Shown piece after piece: positions 46,068-55,304 of a DNA stretch of 64,000 nt. The stretch is from Acidiphilium iwatense. Its GTDB lineage: Bacteria > Pseudomonadota > Alphaproteobacteria > Acetobacterales > Acetobacteraceae. Numbering within the stretch: the stretch's first letter is position 1; each line of letters begins with the position of its first letter. The translations under genes and the position numbers were made by a program. Location: positions 1 to 64,000 of the forward strand of contig NZ_JAKGBZ010000009.1 in the NCBI RefSeq assembly GCF_021556475.1, given 5' to 3'. A model generated the notes under the pieces. It saw only the letters and a list, made by a program, of their open reading frames with translations, had not been told where the DNA came from and did no database searches.

Positions 46068-48260
46068 CTACCGCCGTGCCGTCACCCGCCGGCGCTCCCT
46101 GACCACCGGATAGAGCGGCGCGCTCGCGAGGCGGATGGTCAGGCTCCGCGCGCCCTTGAGCAGCGCGGCCGGAATCACCGCGTCGCCGCGTGTCCACCGA
46201 TGCCCGTCCTCGGCCCGATGCCACCCCGCCGTCAGGCGCGCATCGCCGAGATCGATCCGCCCGGCTTCGGTTTCCAGCGCCGCCACATCGAGCCCGAGCA
46301 CCCGCCGGTCCTCCGACCCGGCATCCAGATGCGCCGGCACCAAAGTCCGGCTCGTCAGCCGCACATCGCCGGATGTCGGCACAGCCACCCGCCAGCACGC
46401 CGCACCCACCCGAGTCACCGCGACCGTCCGCGCCCCGATCGTCGCGACGATGCCGGGATCGCCGGTCGTCTCGACCGCTCCCGCCCGCGCGACAATCTTC
46501 CGGCGCAGCGCCGTCACCGCCGCGCCCGCCTCGGCGAACGGCGCATAGCCCTCCCGCTCGCGCAGGGTCTGCGCGAAATCCGGGTGCAGCACCCGCGCCT
46601 GCCCGGCCTCGCCAGAGAAAAACCCCCGGTTGCCGGTCTCCAGATAGGTCTCCGCCGGCAATCCCTCGGCGAACACCACGTCGTGCCGGTCCAATTCCAG
46701 ATGGAAATAATCGACATGCCGCCGCTCGACCTGCGCGATCGTCGTGCCATTCACCAGCGCCTTCGCCGGCACCAGCAACCCGTCCAGATACAGCGCATGG
46801 TCCGGCGAGACATAAAGGTCGCGCGCCGGCACCCCGTCGGCGATCGCCCCGGCCTCGATGCGGACCGGCCAGATCAGTTCCGGGCGCGGATGCCGCCGCG
46901 CATCCAGCTTCCGCCGCCCGATCCATTGGATCGGCGCGCACCGCCCGCCATGGGCGATCACCCGATCCCCCACCGCCAAATCCTCGACCGCGACCGGGCC
47001 CGTTTCGGTCAGAATCCGCGTGCCGGCCGCGAAACACACGGCCTGCGCCGTCACCAGCCCGGCCGAAACGACGAATGTATCGCCCGCGAAACTCTGCGCG
47101 GGGTCGAGCTGCACCTGATAGCTCACCGAGCCGTCGGTGACGCTCAGCACGTTGTTCGTCCCCAGCGTCGCCGTCCCCGCGCCCGCCCCGGCCGCCCCGG
47201 CGAGCAGGATCGCGTCGTCCTCGCCCACGCCGGCCGCATCGAACCCGCTGATCACGTTGCTCAGCGTGGTCACACCCTGCAGCACCAGGGTCGCGCCCGC
47301 GCCGGTGAAATCGATCGGCCCGGTGATCGTCGCCCCGGCCTCGATCACCATGCCGCCATTCACCCCCAGGGTCGTCCCGGTCGCGGTCCCGCCCGACGAG
47401 ACATACTCGATCCCGCCATTCTCCGCCGTGGTGGCGGAGGCCACGCCGCCATGGAACACGGTCTGGCTGCCACCATCGAGCAGCGTGGTGATCGCCGTGC
47501 CGCCCGCCGAATTGACCGACCCGCCGACATACCCGACAAGCTGCGTTCCCCCGGCATTGATCGTGTTGCCGGTCGCGGTGCCGCCGCTCAGCACGAGCTG
47601 AACGCCACCGGAATTGACCACATTGCCGCTGGCCGAACCACCGCTCGTTATGGACTGCGCGCCGCCATTGTTGACGGTGGTGCCGCTCGCCGCGCCGCCG
47701 CTCAGCACGTTCTCATGCCCGCTGACATTCAGCGTCACGCCCACCGCCCTGCCGCCGCCGGTGAGTTCGAGCTGGCCGGTATCCACGATGCTCGCCGAGG
47801 CGACGCCGCCGGACGTTACCGTCAGCGCGCCGCCCGAGGTCACATTGTTGCTGGTCACGACCCCGCCACTGGAAACCAGCAACGTGCCGCCGTCGATATT
47901 GGTGACCGACATCGCCCCGCCGGTATAAGTAGTCAGACCGATCTTGTAGCCGTCGGCGATCTCGCCACCCGAGGCGATCGTCGTGCCGGTCATCTGCACG
48001 CCACTGGCCACGATGCCGATACCTGAAACCGTCAGCCCGCTCACCGTGCCTTCGAACAGTCCGATCCCGCCGGAGAGCACCACCCCGCCATCGGCGACGC
48101 CGCCGGGCAGCACGCCCTCGATACCGCCGCTGCTCACCGTGATCGCCGACACCGTCCCGCCCGACGCCACCTCCAGCTTGCCGCCGCTGGTCACCGTCGC
48201 GCCGCTGACCGTCTGGCCCGAGGAAACAACCGTTGTGCCGCTGATCGTGGTTCCACTCAT
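46068..48260 (-). CDS. AIDA-type repeat passenger fused to a Hint domain
   Basis: 730 residues in three parts. Residues about 1-330 are tandem AIDA-like strand-loop-strand repeats (SGTTVVSSGQTVSGATVTSG, SGGVVTSNNVTSGG, NNGGAQSITSGGSASGNVVN), the kind that heptosyltransferases glycosylate. Residues about 407-560 are a Hint (hedgehog/intein) domain: VCFAAGTRILTETGPVAVED with the likely nucleophile Cys, DLYVSPDHALYLDG with the B-block His. Residues 560-730 are a tail without known domain and without a beta-barrel. No signal peptide is seen. The gene overlaps the heptosyltransferase stop by ATGA. Hint domains cleave or splice the chain autocatalytically, so the passenger may be released or anchored by self-processing. 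Confidence 0.9.
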   Translation of the reverse strand: MSGTTISGTTVVSSGQTVSGATVTSGGKLEVASGGTVSAITVSSGGIEGVLPGGVADGGVVLSGGIGLFEGTVSGLTVSGIGIVASGVQMTGTTIASGGEIADGYKIGLTTYTGGAMSVTNIDGGTLLVSSGGVVTSNNVTSGGALTVTSGGVASASIVDTGQLELTGGGRAVGVTLNVSGHENVLSGGAASGTTVNNGGAQSITSGGSASGNVVNSGGVQLVLSGGTATGNTINAGGTQLVGYVGGSVNSAGGTAITTLLDGGSQTVFHGGVASATTAENGGIEYVSSGGTATGTTLGVNGGMVIEAGATITGPIDFTGAGATLVLQGVTTLSNVISGFDAAGVGEDDAILLAGAAGAGAGTATLGTNNVLSVTDGSVSYQVQLDPAQSFAGDTFVVSAGLVTAQAVCFAAGTRILTETGPVAVEDLAVGDRVIAHGGRCAPIQWIGRRKLDARRHPRPELIWPVRIEAGAIADGVPARDLYVSPDHALYLDGLLVPAKALVNGTTIAQVERRHVDYFHLELDRHDVVFAEGLPAETYLETGNRGFFSGEAGQARVLHPDFAQTLREREGYAPFAEAGAAVTALRRKIVARAGAVETTGDPGIVATIGARTVAVTRVGAACWRVAVPTSGDVRLTSRTLVPAHLDAGSEDRRVLGLDVAALETEAGRIDLGDARLTAGWHRAEDGHRWTRGDAVIPAALLKGARSLTIRLASAPLYPVVRERRRVTARR

Positions 48261-49516
48261 CGCGTCGATCCCTTTTTCTCTTGCCTGGATGTTGTCGTGT
48301 CATGGCGTGCGAAGCCCGGAATCCGGGCAATCGCGCCGGTCACCTGTCCGGCGGTGATCAGCCTGGTGCATTCGAACTGCCGCTCGGTGCCGGCCTGGCG
48401 CGGGCACCACAGGAAATCCTTGTGGTCGAACCGCGCGCGCGGGTCGTTCCAGCAGGAATTGCAGGCGTGGTAGTTGATCACCCGGTGCGGGGTAAAAAAT
48501 TCGTTGGTCGGATGGGTGAATCCCGAAATCATCACCACCGGCGTCCCGACCGCCCAGGCCAGCCAGGCGAGCCCGCTGGACAGGCCGACGAAAAACGCCG
48601 CGTGGCGCAGCAGATGCGCCCGTTCGAGCAGCGGAACGTCGCCGGTCCTGTCCTCCGCGCCATGCGGAATATGGGTCCAGACCAGCCCCGACCCGCCCAC
48701 CCGCTTCTGGTCGATGCAGACCACCCGGTATCCCGCATCTTGCAGGAAGCGCACCACCGCGTGCCAGCCCTCGGGATTGCTCCAGATCTTGGCCTGCGCC
48801 GAGCTTTGCACCGCGATGCACACGTAAGGCTCGGCGATCGGCCGCTTTTCATCGGTCGCCGCGATGCGCGGCGGCGCTTCGGTGGGATCGACACCGAGAA
48901 TATAGCCGGCGGTGCGGTGCAGCCCGACCAGCCGGAAATCGCAAGGCTGCCAGTGCCGGTTCTCGTCGTCGAAAAACAGCCCGAGATGATAGGTCGCATA
49001 GAACCGCCCGGTCTCGACCGCGTCCTGGGTGACGAAGGCGATATGCGGATAGGCATCGGCGAACAGCGGAATCAGATTCGCCGCCATCGAACAGGTCAGC
49101 CGGCAGCCCCGCTCGGCCTGAAACCGCGCGGCATAGGGCAGCCAGCCGATCACGTCGCCCAGGGTGCCGACCGGAAACGCGATATGCACCTCCCGGTCCC
49201 GGCAATCGAGGTCATGGGCGAAAACCTGCGCGCCGTTCTGCGCCACCTCGATGCGGAACGGCACGAAATACCGCTTCGAGCTGACCACGAAACCCTGCTC
49301 CAGCCTTGTCTCGAACAGGATATTGCCGGTCGCGGTGTCGCGCAGCACGACATGCCATTCGCCCTCGCCGCGCGGCAGCGCGATCCGGCAGCCCTCGTTG
49401 AAATCGAATCGCAGCCCGAACGGCCCTTGCTGCGTCGGCACCGGCGCGGGCGCCGGATAGGCGCGCGGCGGCGCCTGGATCGTCGGTGTTCGGGGGAGAG
49501 CGGGCAGGCTATCCAT
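48257..49516 (-). CDS. Autotransporter heptosyltransferase (BAHT type)
   Basis: A 419-residue glycosyltransferase of the bacterial autotransporter heptosyltransferase group (AAH, TibC), which adds heptose to Ser/Thr of AIDA-type repeats in the cytoplasm. VHIAFPVGTLGDVIGWLPYA starts the GT-B core; the C-terminal part has AAFFVGLSSGLAWLAWAVGT and NEFFTPHRVINYHACNSCWN. HACNSCWN, WCPRQ and FECTRL supply four Cys, like the ferric-iron site of TibC. The N-terminal ~45 residues are Pro-rich. It is the first gene of the pair with the repeat-Hint gene, which is its obvious substrate. No Shine-Dalgarno site is seen near ATG 49516. Confidence 0.88.
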   Translation of the reverse strand: MDSLPALPRTPTIQAPPRAYPAPAPVPTQQGPFGLRFDFNEGCRIALPRGEGEWHVVLRDTATGNILFETRLEQGFVVSSKRYFVPFRIEVAQNGAQVFAHDLDCRDREVHIAFPVGTLGDVIGWLPYAARFQAERGCRLTCSMAANLIPLFADAYPHIAFVTQDAVETGRFYATYHLGLFFDDENRHWQPCDFRLVGLHRTAGYILGVDPTEAPPRIAATDEKRPIAEPYVCIAVQSSAQAKIWSNPEGWHAVVRFLQDAGYRVVCIDQKRVGGSGLVWTHIPHGAEDRTGDVPLLERAHLLRHAAFFVGLSSGLAWLAWAVGTPVVMISGFTHPTNEFFTPHRVINYHACNSCWNDPRARFDHKDFLWCPRQAGTERQFECTRLITAGQVTGAIARIPGFARHDTTTSRQEKKGSTR

Positions 49517-49701
49517 AAATTTACGCGGTCACCACAATAGGAGGACAGAGCTAAAACGGAACCGTAATTTGAGACGATAGCTGGATGGAGAGATTAAGAA
49601 TAGATTAATGCGACATGTAACGCAAAAAATATAAATCACTCCGAACATTCCGCGCGCCGAACCCTGGCCGCGCCCGCCAAGCTGGGCTATCGCGTGTTCC
49701 C

Positions 49702-51216
49702 ATGAACGGCCCGGCACCGGACCAGTTGCGCGATCCCCGCTCCCAGACAGCTCCGCGCCGCGCGGTGGTCGATCTGGGGTCCAATTCGGTCCGCCTCGTG
49801 GTGTTCGAGGGCCAGTCCCGCAATCCGGTGCAGATTTTCAACGAAAAAGCGGTCCTCCGCCTCGCGCGCGGCCTGATCCGCACCGGCAGGCTGGACGAGG
49901 CGGCGATGGACGAGGCCGCCACGGTGATCCGCCGCTACGGCGCGATCGCCCGCGCCATGGGCGCGCATCCGTTCGAGGCACTGGCCACCTCGGCGGTGCG
50001 CGACGCCGAAAACGGCCCGGATTTCGTCGCCCGGCTCGAAGCCGCGACACCCGGCCTCAAGGTCGTGGTGCTGTCCGGCGAGCAGGAGGCGCATCTCTCG
50101 GCCGAGGGCGTGCTCTGCGGCATTCCTGGCGCCGACGGCATTCTCGCCGATCTCGGCGGCGGCTCGCTCGAAGCCGTGCGCCTCTCGGCGGGCACAATCG
50201 GCGATGCCGCGACCATGCCGATCGGCGTGATCCGCCTCGCCGAACGCGCGGCCGGAGACCCCATCCGCGCGAAAGCCATCGTCGCCGGGGAATTGGCCGA
50301 GCTGCCCTTTCTGTCCGACGGCGCGGGCGGCGACCTCTATGTCTCCGGCGGCGCGTTCCGCGCGCTCGCGCGCATCCATATCGCCCAGACCGGCTATCCG
50401 CTCGCCATGGTCCACCACTACACGATCGGGCGCGAGGAGGCGCGCGACCTCTCGGCGGTGATCGGCGAGGCCAGCCGGAAACTGATCGAGCGGATGCCGG
50501 GGGCCGCGCGCAAGCGCATCGAGGATCTGCCCTTCGCCGCGATCATTCTCCGCCGCCTGCTGCGCGCGACCGGCGCCGCCCGCGTGGTGTTCAGCGCCAA
50601 CGGGCTGCGCGAGGGCTGGTTCCTGCGCCAGCTCCCGCCCGCGATGCGCGAGCAGGACCCGCTGGTCGCCGCCGGGCGCGACCTCACCATCGGCCTGCTG
50701 CGCGACCCCAATTTGCCGGACGCGCTGATCGGCTGGACCGCGCCGCTGTTTCCCGCCGAAACCCACGCCCAGCACCGGCTGCGCGAGGCCGCCTGCTGGT
50801 TTTCCGATATCGGCAATCACGAACACCCGGAATACCGCGCCGAACAGGCGTTTTTGCGCGTCCTGCGCCAGACCGGAGTCGGGCTCGACCACCATGCCCG
50901 CGCCTTTCTCGCCCTCACCCTGGCGCTGCGCTACGAAGCCCCGATCGAAAGCCCGTTTCTCGCCCCTGCGCGCGCTTTGCTCGACATGGCCGCCGCCCGC
51001 CGCGCCGAAACCCTCGGCGTCGCACTGCGCCTCGCCTATACGCTCTCCGCCGGCACGCCCGCTCTGCTCGCCGCCACCAGCCTGATCCCGCGGGATGGCC
51101 GCCTCGTCCTCACCCTCGATGCGGCGAGCGGCGTGTTCGCCGGCGACCCGATCGAGCGCCGCCTTGCCCGCCTCGCCTCGATGGTCGGGCTCGATCCCGA
51201 AACCCGCCTGATCTGA
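49702..51216 (+). CDS. ppx: Exopolyphosphatase / GppA-family phosphatase
   Basis: A 504-residue ASKHA-fold phosphatase that degrades polyphosphate or pppGpp. VVDLGSNSVRLVVFEGQSR gives phosphate loop 1, ATSAVRDAENGPDFVARLEA and VLSGEQEAHLSAEGVL follow, ILADLGGGSLEAVRLS gives loop 2. The C-terminal half is the HD-like domain (HHARAFLALTLALRYEA). Start ATG 49702 is upstream of the conserved Asp by 24 residues. Ppx and GppA cannot be told apart by eye. Confidence 0.92.
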   Translation: MNGPAPDQLRDPRSQTAPRRAVVDLGSNSVRLVVFEGQSRNPVQIFNEKAVLRLARGLIRTGRLDEAAMDEAATVIRRYGAIARAMGAHPFEALATSAVRDAENGPDFVARLEAATPGLKVVVLSGEQEAHLSAEGVLCGIPGADGILADLGGGSLEAVRLSAGTIGDAATMPIGVIRLAERAAGDPIRAKAIVAGELAELPFLSDGAGGDLYVSGGAFRALARIHIAQTGYPLAMVHHYTIGREEARDLSAVIGEASRKLIERMPGAARKRIEDLPFAAIILRRLLRATGAARVVFSANGLREGWFLRQLPPAMREQDPLVAAGRDLTIGLLRDPNLPDALIGWTAPLFPAETHAQHRLREAACWFSDIGNHEHPEYRAEQAFLRVLRQTGVGLDHHARAFLALTLALRYEAPIESPFLAPARALLDMAAARRAETLGVALRLAYTLSAGTPALLAATSLIPRDGRLVLTLDAASGVFAGDPIERRLARLASMVGLDPETRLI

Positions 51217-51295
51217 GCGCCCCGAGTGTGGTCTTTCAGGAGGTTGTCCATCCGGTCCTGAGCGAGGAAGCTGAACTTGTCGCCGCCGCGTCCCG

Positions 51296-51739
51296 TCACC
51301 CCGCCGCCTTCACCCAGCCGTGCTCGCCCTGCTGCCAATAGGTCAAGGTGTGACCTGCTTCCTTCGCGACGCGCCACCGCTCCCGCGCCGCCGCGACCGC
51401 ATCCGCGTCATTGCCGTCGAACATATCGAAAACCCGGTCGAACCGGGAAAAATCCGCCGCCGCGTCATCCACCAGGAACAAAAATCGCGCGCCATTCGGC
51501 ACGTCGCCGCCCTCGGTCAGCCAGATCGGCTGATCCGCGCCGAACCCCATCGAAGCCGTGCCGTGCGGCAGCCAGTCGGGGTTCGCGCTCAGCCATAGCG
51601 ACGCATCCAGCGCCGCGATCCGCGCCGCATCGCCCCGCACCACCGCGCGCTGTCCCGCCGCCAGTGTCCGCCCCAGCAGCGGCGCCAGCGCCTCCGCGAC
51701 GCTCATCCGGGTCAGATGATAGAACCCGATCTCCGTCAC
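51296..51739 (-). CDS. holC: DNA polymerase III chi subunit
   Basis: 147 residues, starting at GTG 51739: TEIGFYHLTRMSVAEALAPL, VRGDAARIAALDASLW, FLPHGTAS-like LPHGTASMGFGADQPIWLT and ADFSRFDRVFDMFDGNDADA are the HolC pattern. Chi links the clamp loader to SSB. It begins four bases after the mrp stop and belongs to the same operon; the longer frame to 51961 is a shadow of mrp. Ends convergent with ppx. Confidence 0.9.
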   Translation of the reverse strand: MTEIGFYHLTRMSVAEALAPLLGRTLAAGQRAVVRGDAARIAALDASLWLSANPDWLPHGTASMGFGADQPIWLTEGGDVPNGARFLFLVDDAAADFSRFDRVFDMFDGNDADAVAAARERWRVAKEAGHTLTYWQQGEHGWVKAAG

Positions 51740-51743
51740 GGCG

Positions 51744-52811
51744 CTATTCAATGACGATGCGCGGCCCGGTCCGGCGCTCGCCGCCCAACTGCCCGGACAC
51801 CGCTTCCGCCAGCGCCATGAACGCGCGCGCCGCTTCGCCGTCCGGTGCGCTCGCCGCGATCGGCGCGCCCGCATCCGATGTCTCGCGAATCGCCGGCAGG
51901 AGAGGAATTTCGCCGAGAAACGGCACGCCGATCCGCGCCGCTTCCGCCCGCGCCCCGCCATGGCCGAAAATATCGGTCCGCGTGCCGCAATTCGGGCAGC
52001 AGAAAAAGCTCATATTTTCGACGATCCCGAGCACCGGCACCCGCACCTGCCGGAACATCGAGACGCCGCGCCGCGCGTCCAGCAGCGCGATATCCTGCGG
52101 CGTCGACACCACCACCGCCCCGCTCAGCCGCACCCGCTGCGACAGCGTGAGCTGAATATCTCCGGTACCCGGCGGCAGGTCGATCACCATCACATCCAGC
52201 GCCGGCCACTCCACCTGGGTCATCAACTGGGTCAGCGCATTGAGCACCATCGGCCCGCGCCAGACCATCGCGGTCTCCTCGTCCACCACGTGGCCGATGG
52301 AAATCGCCTTCAGCCCCCAGGCATCGACCGGGATCAGCTTGTTGCCCGCCATCTCGGGCTTGCCTTTGGTGCCCAGCATGCGAGGCAGGGAGGGTCCGTA
52401 TATATCGGCATCCAGCAAACCCACGCTCATGCCCAGCGCCGCCAGCGACACCGCGAGATTGACCGCGACCGTCGATTTCCCGACCCCGCCCTTGCCCGAC
52501 GCCACCGCGACGATCGACCGCGCATTGGCGAGCAATGACGGTGCCTGGGCCGGCGTTTCGGCCGCCGCCGCGCGCGGCCCGGTGAACATCACGGTCGCGT
52601 TGCGCACGCCCTCCATCGCCGCCAGGTCGGCCTCGACCGCCCGGCGCAGCGGCTCCAGCTTCGCCGCGTCGGCCTTCGCCACGGTCAGCGCCACCTGGAC
52701 CATGCCGTCGCGCACCGCGACGCTGTCGATCATGGCGGGCGGCACAGTTCTCTTGTCGGCGGGCGCCCGAAACGCCGCGATCCGCGCCCGAATACTGGTC
52801 TCGTCGATCAT
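51744..52811 (-). CDS. mrp: Mrp/ApbC-type iron-sulfur cluster carrier ATPase
   Basis: A 355-residue P-loop ATPase that delivers iron-sulfur clusters. The N-terminal 80 residues are a DUF59-like domain, then the deviant Walker A AVASGKGGVGKSTVAVNLAV near residue 100, DADIYGPSLPRMLG, MVIDLPPGTGDIQLTL, and the cluster-binding Cys pair in ENMSFFCCPNCGTRTDIFG. ATG 52811 was chosen because it begins the DUF59 part; the open frame to 53816 is a shadow of the DUF255 gene. Confidence 0.95.
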   Translation of the reverse strand: MIDETSIRARIAAFRAPADKRTVPPAMIDSVAVRDGMVQVALTVAKADAAKLEPLRRAVEADLAAMEGVRNATVMFTGPRAAAAETPAQAPSLLANARSIVAVASGKGGVGKSTVAVNLAVSLAALGMSVGLLDADIYGPSLPRMLGTKGKPEMAGNKLIPVDAWGLKAISIGHVVDEETAMVWRGPMVLNALTQLMTQVEWPALDVMVIDLPPGTGDIQLTLSQRVRLSGAVVVSTPQDIALLDARRGVSMFRQVRVPVLGIVENMSFFCCPNCGTRTDIFGHGGARAEAARIGVPFLGEIPLLPAIRETSDAGAPIAASAPDGEAARAFMALAEAVSGQLGGERRTGPRIVIE

Positions 52812-52846
52812 GGTCAGAGTATCTCTCAATTTCGTTAAGATATGGT

Positions 52847-54889
52847 TTACATCGCGTCGCGGCGGGACGAAACCTGGGCCCTGAGCGCATCCGCCGTGTG
52901 CACCGGCAGCGAACACACATTGCCCCCGCAGACGAAGGCCGCGGGCGTACCGCTCGCCTTGCCATGAGCCGGATGCGACACCGGCAGGCCGCTCGCATCG
53001 CCCACCGGCAGCACCACGACCGTCGGATCGAACCCCGCCAGCGCGGCCCGATGCAGCGACGCGAACCGCGCATCGCCCCGATCGCCGACGATCACCACGC
53101 TGGTCGCCGCATCCAGCAGCGCCGCCGCGGCGAGCAGGGTCGGATAGGCGGCCAAAGCCCGCCGCTCGCCGGCATGGGCAGCGATCAGCGCTTCCGCGCG
53201 CGAGCGATAGTCCGCTCCGCCCGTCAGATGATACAGACATGCATAGCCTTCCGCCATCAGCCCGGCTCCGGCGGGTGTCGGCCCGTCGAACCCGCCGCGC
53301 GGCCGCATCCCGCAAGGCAGATCGCCCGAATCGTCGGCGGTGAGGAAAAACCCGCCGGCGCCGTCGCCGAATTTTTGCTCCGTTGCCGCCGCCAACGCCT
53401 CGGCCCGCGCCAGATACGCCGCTTCGCCGGTCGCCTGATACAGCGCCAAGGCCGCGCGCAGCATCGCCGCCTGATCGTCCAGCAGTCCAGCCGCCGAAAT
53501 CCTGCCCCGCCGATACGCATGATCGACCCGGCCATCCGCCCGCCCCAGCAACGCCATCACCGCCCGGAACGCCGAAACCGCCGTTTCCAGCCAATCCGTC
53601 CGCCCGAACACCGCACTCGCCCGCACCAGCGCGGCGATCGCCAGCCCGTTCCAGTCGGCCAGTATCTTGTCGTCCCGGCCCGGCCGCACCCGCCGGTCCC
53701 GCACCACGCGCAACCGCGCGCGCAATTCCGCCAGCTTGCGCTCCGTCGCCGCATCCTCGGGATGCGTCGCGCGGGTCAGAATGATCTTCCCCTCCCAGTT
53801 GCCCTGTGCCGGACACGGATAATGCGCCTCGAAGGTTGAAAAATCGTTACCGAGAGCGTCGATCAGCTCCTGCCGGGTCCAGACATAGAATTTCCCTTCC
53901 TCGCCCTCGGAATCGGCATCCTCGGAGGCGGCGAACGCCACCGCCCCGCTCGGCGCCGGATCTTCCGAAGCCGGCATGTCGCGCAACAGCCATTCGACCG
54001 TCTCGGCGGCGCGCGCATGGAGCAAAAAATCCGGCTCGGCGGCATAGGCCAGCGCCAGCAGATCGAGCAGCAGCGCATTGTCGTAGAGCATTTTCTCGAA
54101 ATGCGGCACAAGCCATTCCGCGTCGGTCGAATACCGCGAAAACCCGCCGCCGAGGTGGTCATAAATCCCGCCCTGGCCCATCCGCGCCAGCATCAGCGCG
54201 ACCGCCGCTCCGGCCTCGTGCCGGCCGGTGCGGGCGTATTCGCCCCAGAGAAACCGGAAAATTGGCGGATTCGGGAATTTCGGCGCGCCTTTCAGCCCGC
54301 CATCCGTCCAATCGACCATGCCGATGAACCGCTCCGCCACCGCATCCAGATCGCCCGGCGTCAGCGGTCCGGCCGGTGCCGGCGCCGCCTGCGCCACGAT
54401 CCGCCGCATCAGCGACTCCCCGCTCTGCTCCAGCCTGGCCCGGTCCTTCGCCCACGCATCGGCGACGCCCCTCAGCACCTGGCGGAACGACGGCCGGCCC
54501 CAGCGCGGCTCGGGCGGAAAATACGTCCCGCCATAGATCGGCGCGCCCTCCGGCGTCAGCACCATGGTCAGCGGCCAGCCGCCCTGCTCGCCCATCGCCT
54601 GCAGCGCCGCCATATAGATATGGTCGATATCCGGCCGTTCCTCGCGATCCACCTTGATGCTCACGTAATGCGCATTCATCAGCGCCGCTGTCTCGGCATC
54701 CTCGAAACTCTCATGCGCCATCACGTGGCACCAATGGCAGGCGGCGTAGCCGATCGAGAGCAAAATCGGCTTCTGCTCCGCCGCCGCGCGCGCCAGGGTT
54801 TCGGGTGTCCACATCCGCCAATCCACCGGATTGTCGGCGTGCTGCAGCAGATAGGGCGAGGTTGCGGCGGCGAGGGCGTTTCCGGTCAT
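52847..54889 (-). CDS. DUF255 thioredoxin-domain protein (YyaL family)
   Basis: A 680-residue protein. The N-terminal thioredoxin-like domain has [20 protein letters not shown] (CxxC in the redox position) with [15 protein letters not shown] upstream and [20 protein letters not shown] downstream. The rest is an alpha/alpha six-barrel of the N-acylglucosamine epimerase fold ([35 protein letters not shown]). The family includes human SPATA20; the reaction is unknown. Cytosolic. Likely operon with mrp and holC. Confidence 0.93.
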   Translation of the reverse strand: MTGNALAAATSPYLLQHADNPVDWRMWTPETLARAAAEQKPILLSIGYAACHWCHVMAHESFEDAETAALMNAHYVSIKVDREERPDIDHIYMAALQAMGEQGGWPLTMVLTPEGAPIYGGTYFPPEPRWGRPSFRQVLRGVADAWAKDRARLEQSGESLMRRIVAQAAPAPAGPLTPGDLDAVAERFIGMVDWTDGGLKGAPKFPNPPIFRFLWGEYARTGRHEAGAAVALMLARMGQGGIYDHLGGGFSRYSTDAEWLVPHFEKMLYDNALLLDLLALAYAAEPDFLLHARAAETVEWLLRDMPASEDPAPSGAVAFAASEDADSEGEEGKFYVWTRQELIDALGNDFSTFEAHYPCPAQGNWEGKIILTRATHPEDAATERKLAELRARLRVVRDRRVRPGRDDKILADWNGLAIAALVRASAVFGRTDWLETAVSAFRAVMALLGRADGRVDHAYRRGRISAAGLLDDQAAMLRAALALYQATGEAAYLARAEALAAATEQKFGDGAGGFFLTADDSGDLPCGMRPRGGFDGPTPAGAGLMAEGYACLYHLTGGADYRSRAEALIAAHAGERRALAAYPTLLAAAALLDAATSVVIVGDRGDARFASLHRAALAGFDPTVVVLPVGDASGLPVSHPAHGKASGTPAAFVCGGNVCSLPVHTADALRAQVSSRRDAM

Positions 54890-54962
54890 CGGGTCTGTGC
54901 GCTTCCAGGATCATGGTTCCATCGGTAGATAGCAGCCGACAGCAAAAGCGCGAGACCCCCGG

Positions 54963-55304
54963 ATGACCGATCAGCCACCCTATTTCACCAACCACGTCTT
55001 CGTCTGCGGCAATCGCCGCCCGGACGACCACCCGCGCGGCTCCTGTGCTGCGAAAGGCTCGGAAAAACTGCGCGATTACATGAAAGCCCGCGCCAAGGAA
55101 CTCGGCCTTGCCGGGGTTCGGATCAACGCCGCCGGCTGCCTCGACCGCTGCGAGCACGGCCCAACCATGGTCATCTATCCGCGCGGCACCTGGTATCGCA
55201 TCCCCGATCGTGATGCGGTCGATCGCGTGCTGATCGAGGATATCCGCGACGGCAACCCCATCGCGGAGCTGATGCTGCCCGCCGAAATAGCCCAAGCCAA
55301 ATGA
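54963..55304 (+). CDS. Thioredoxin-like 2Fe-2S ferredoxin
   Basis: A 113-residue protein of the small thioredoxin-like ferredoxin type: FVCGNRRPDDHPRGSCAAKG has Cys at the first two positions and AAGCLDRCEHGPTMVIYPRG the last two. It would carry one 2Fe-2S cluster and shuttle electrons. ATGA overlap with mnmE (55301-55304) makes it the first gene of the mnmE-mnmG-rsmG-parA-parB run. Role unknown; perhaps linked to tRNA modification redox. Confidence 0.9.
   Translation: MTDQPPYFTNHVFVCGNRRPDDHPRGSCAAKGSEKLRDYMKARAKELGLAGVRINAAGCLDRCEHGPTMVIYPRGTWYRIPDRDAVDRVLIEDIRDGNPIAELMLPAEIAQAK

Noticed and set aside
46062-48026. A 654-codon plus-strand frame
   Set aside because: Shadow of the repeat-Hint gene; its Arg/Pro/His-rich text has no domain.
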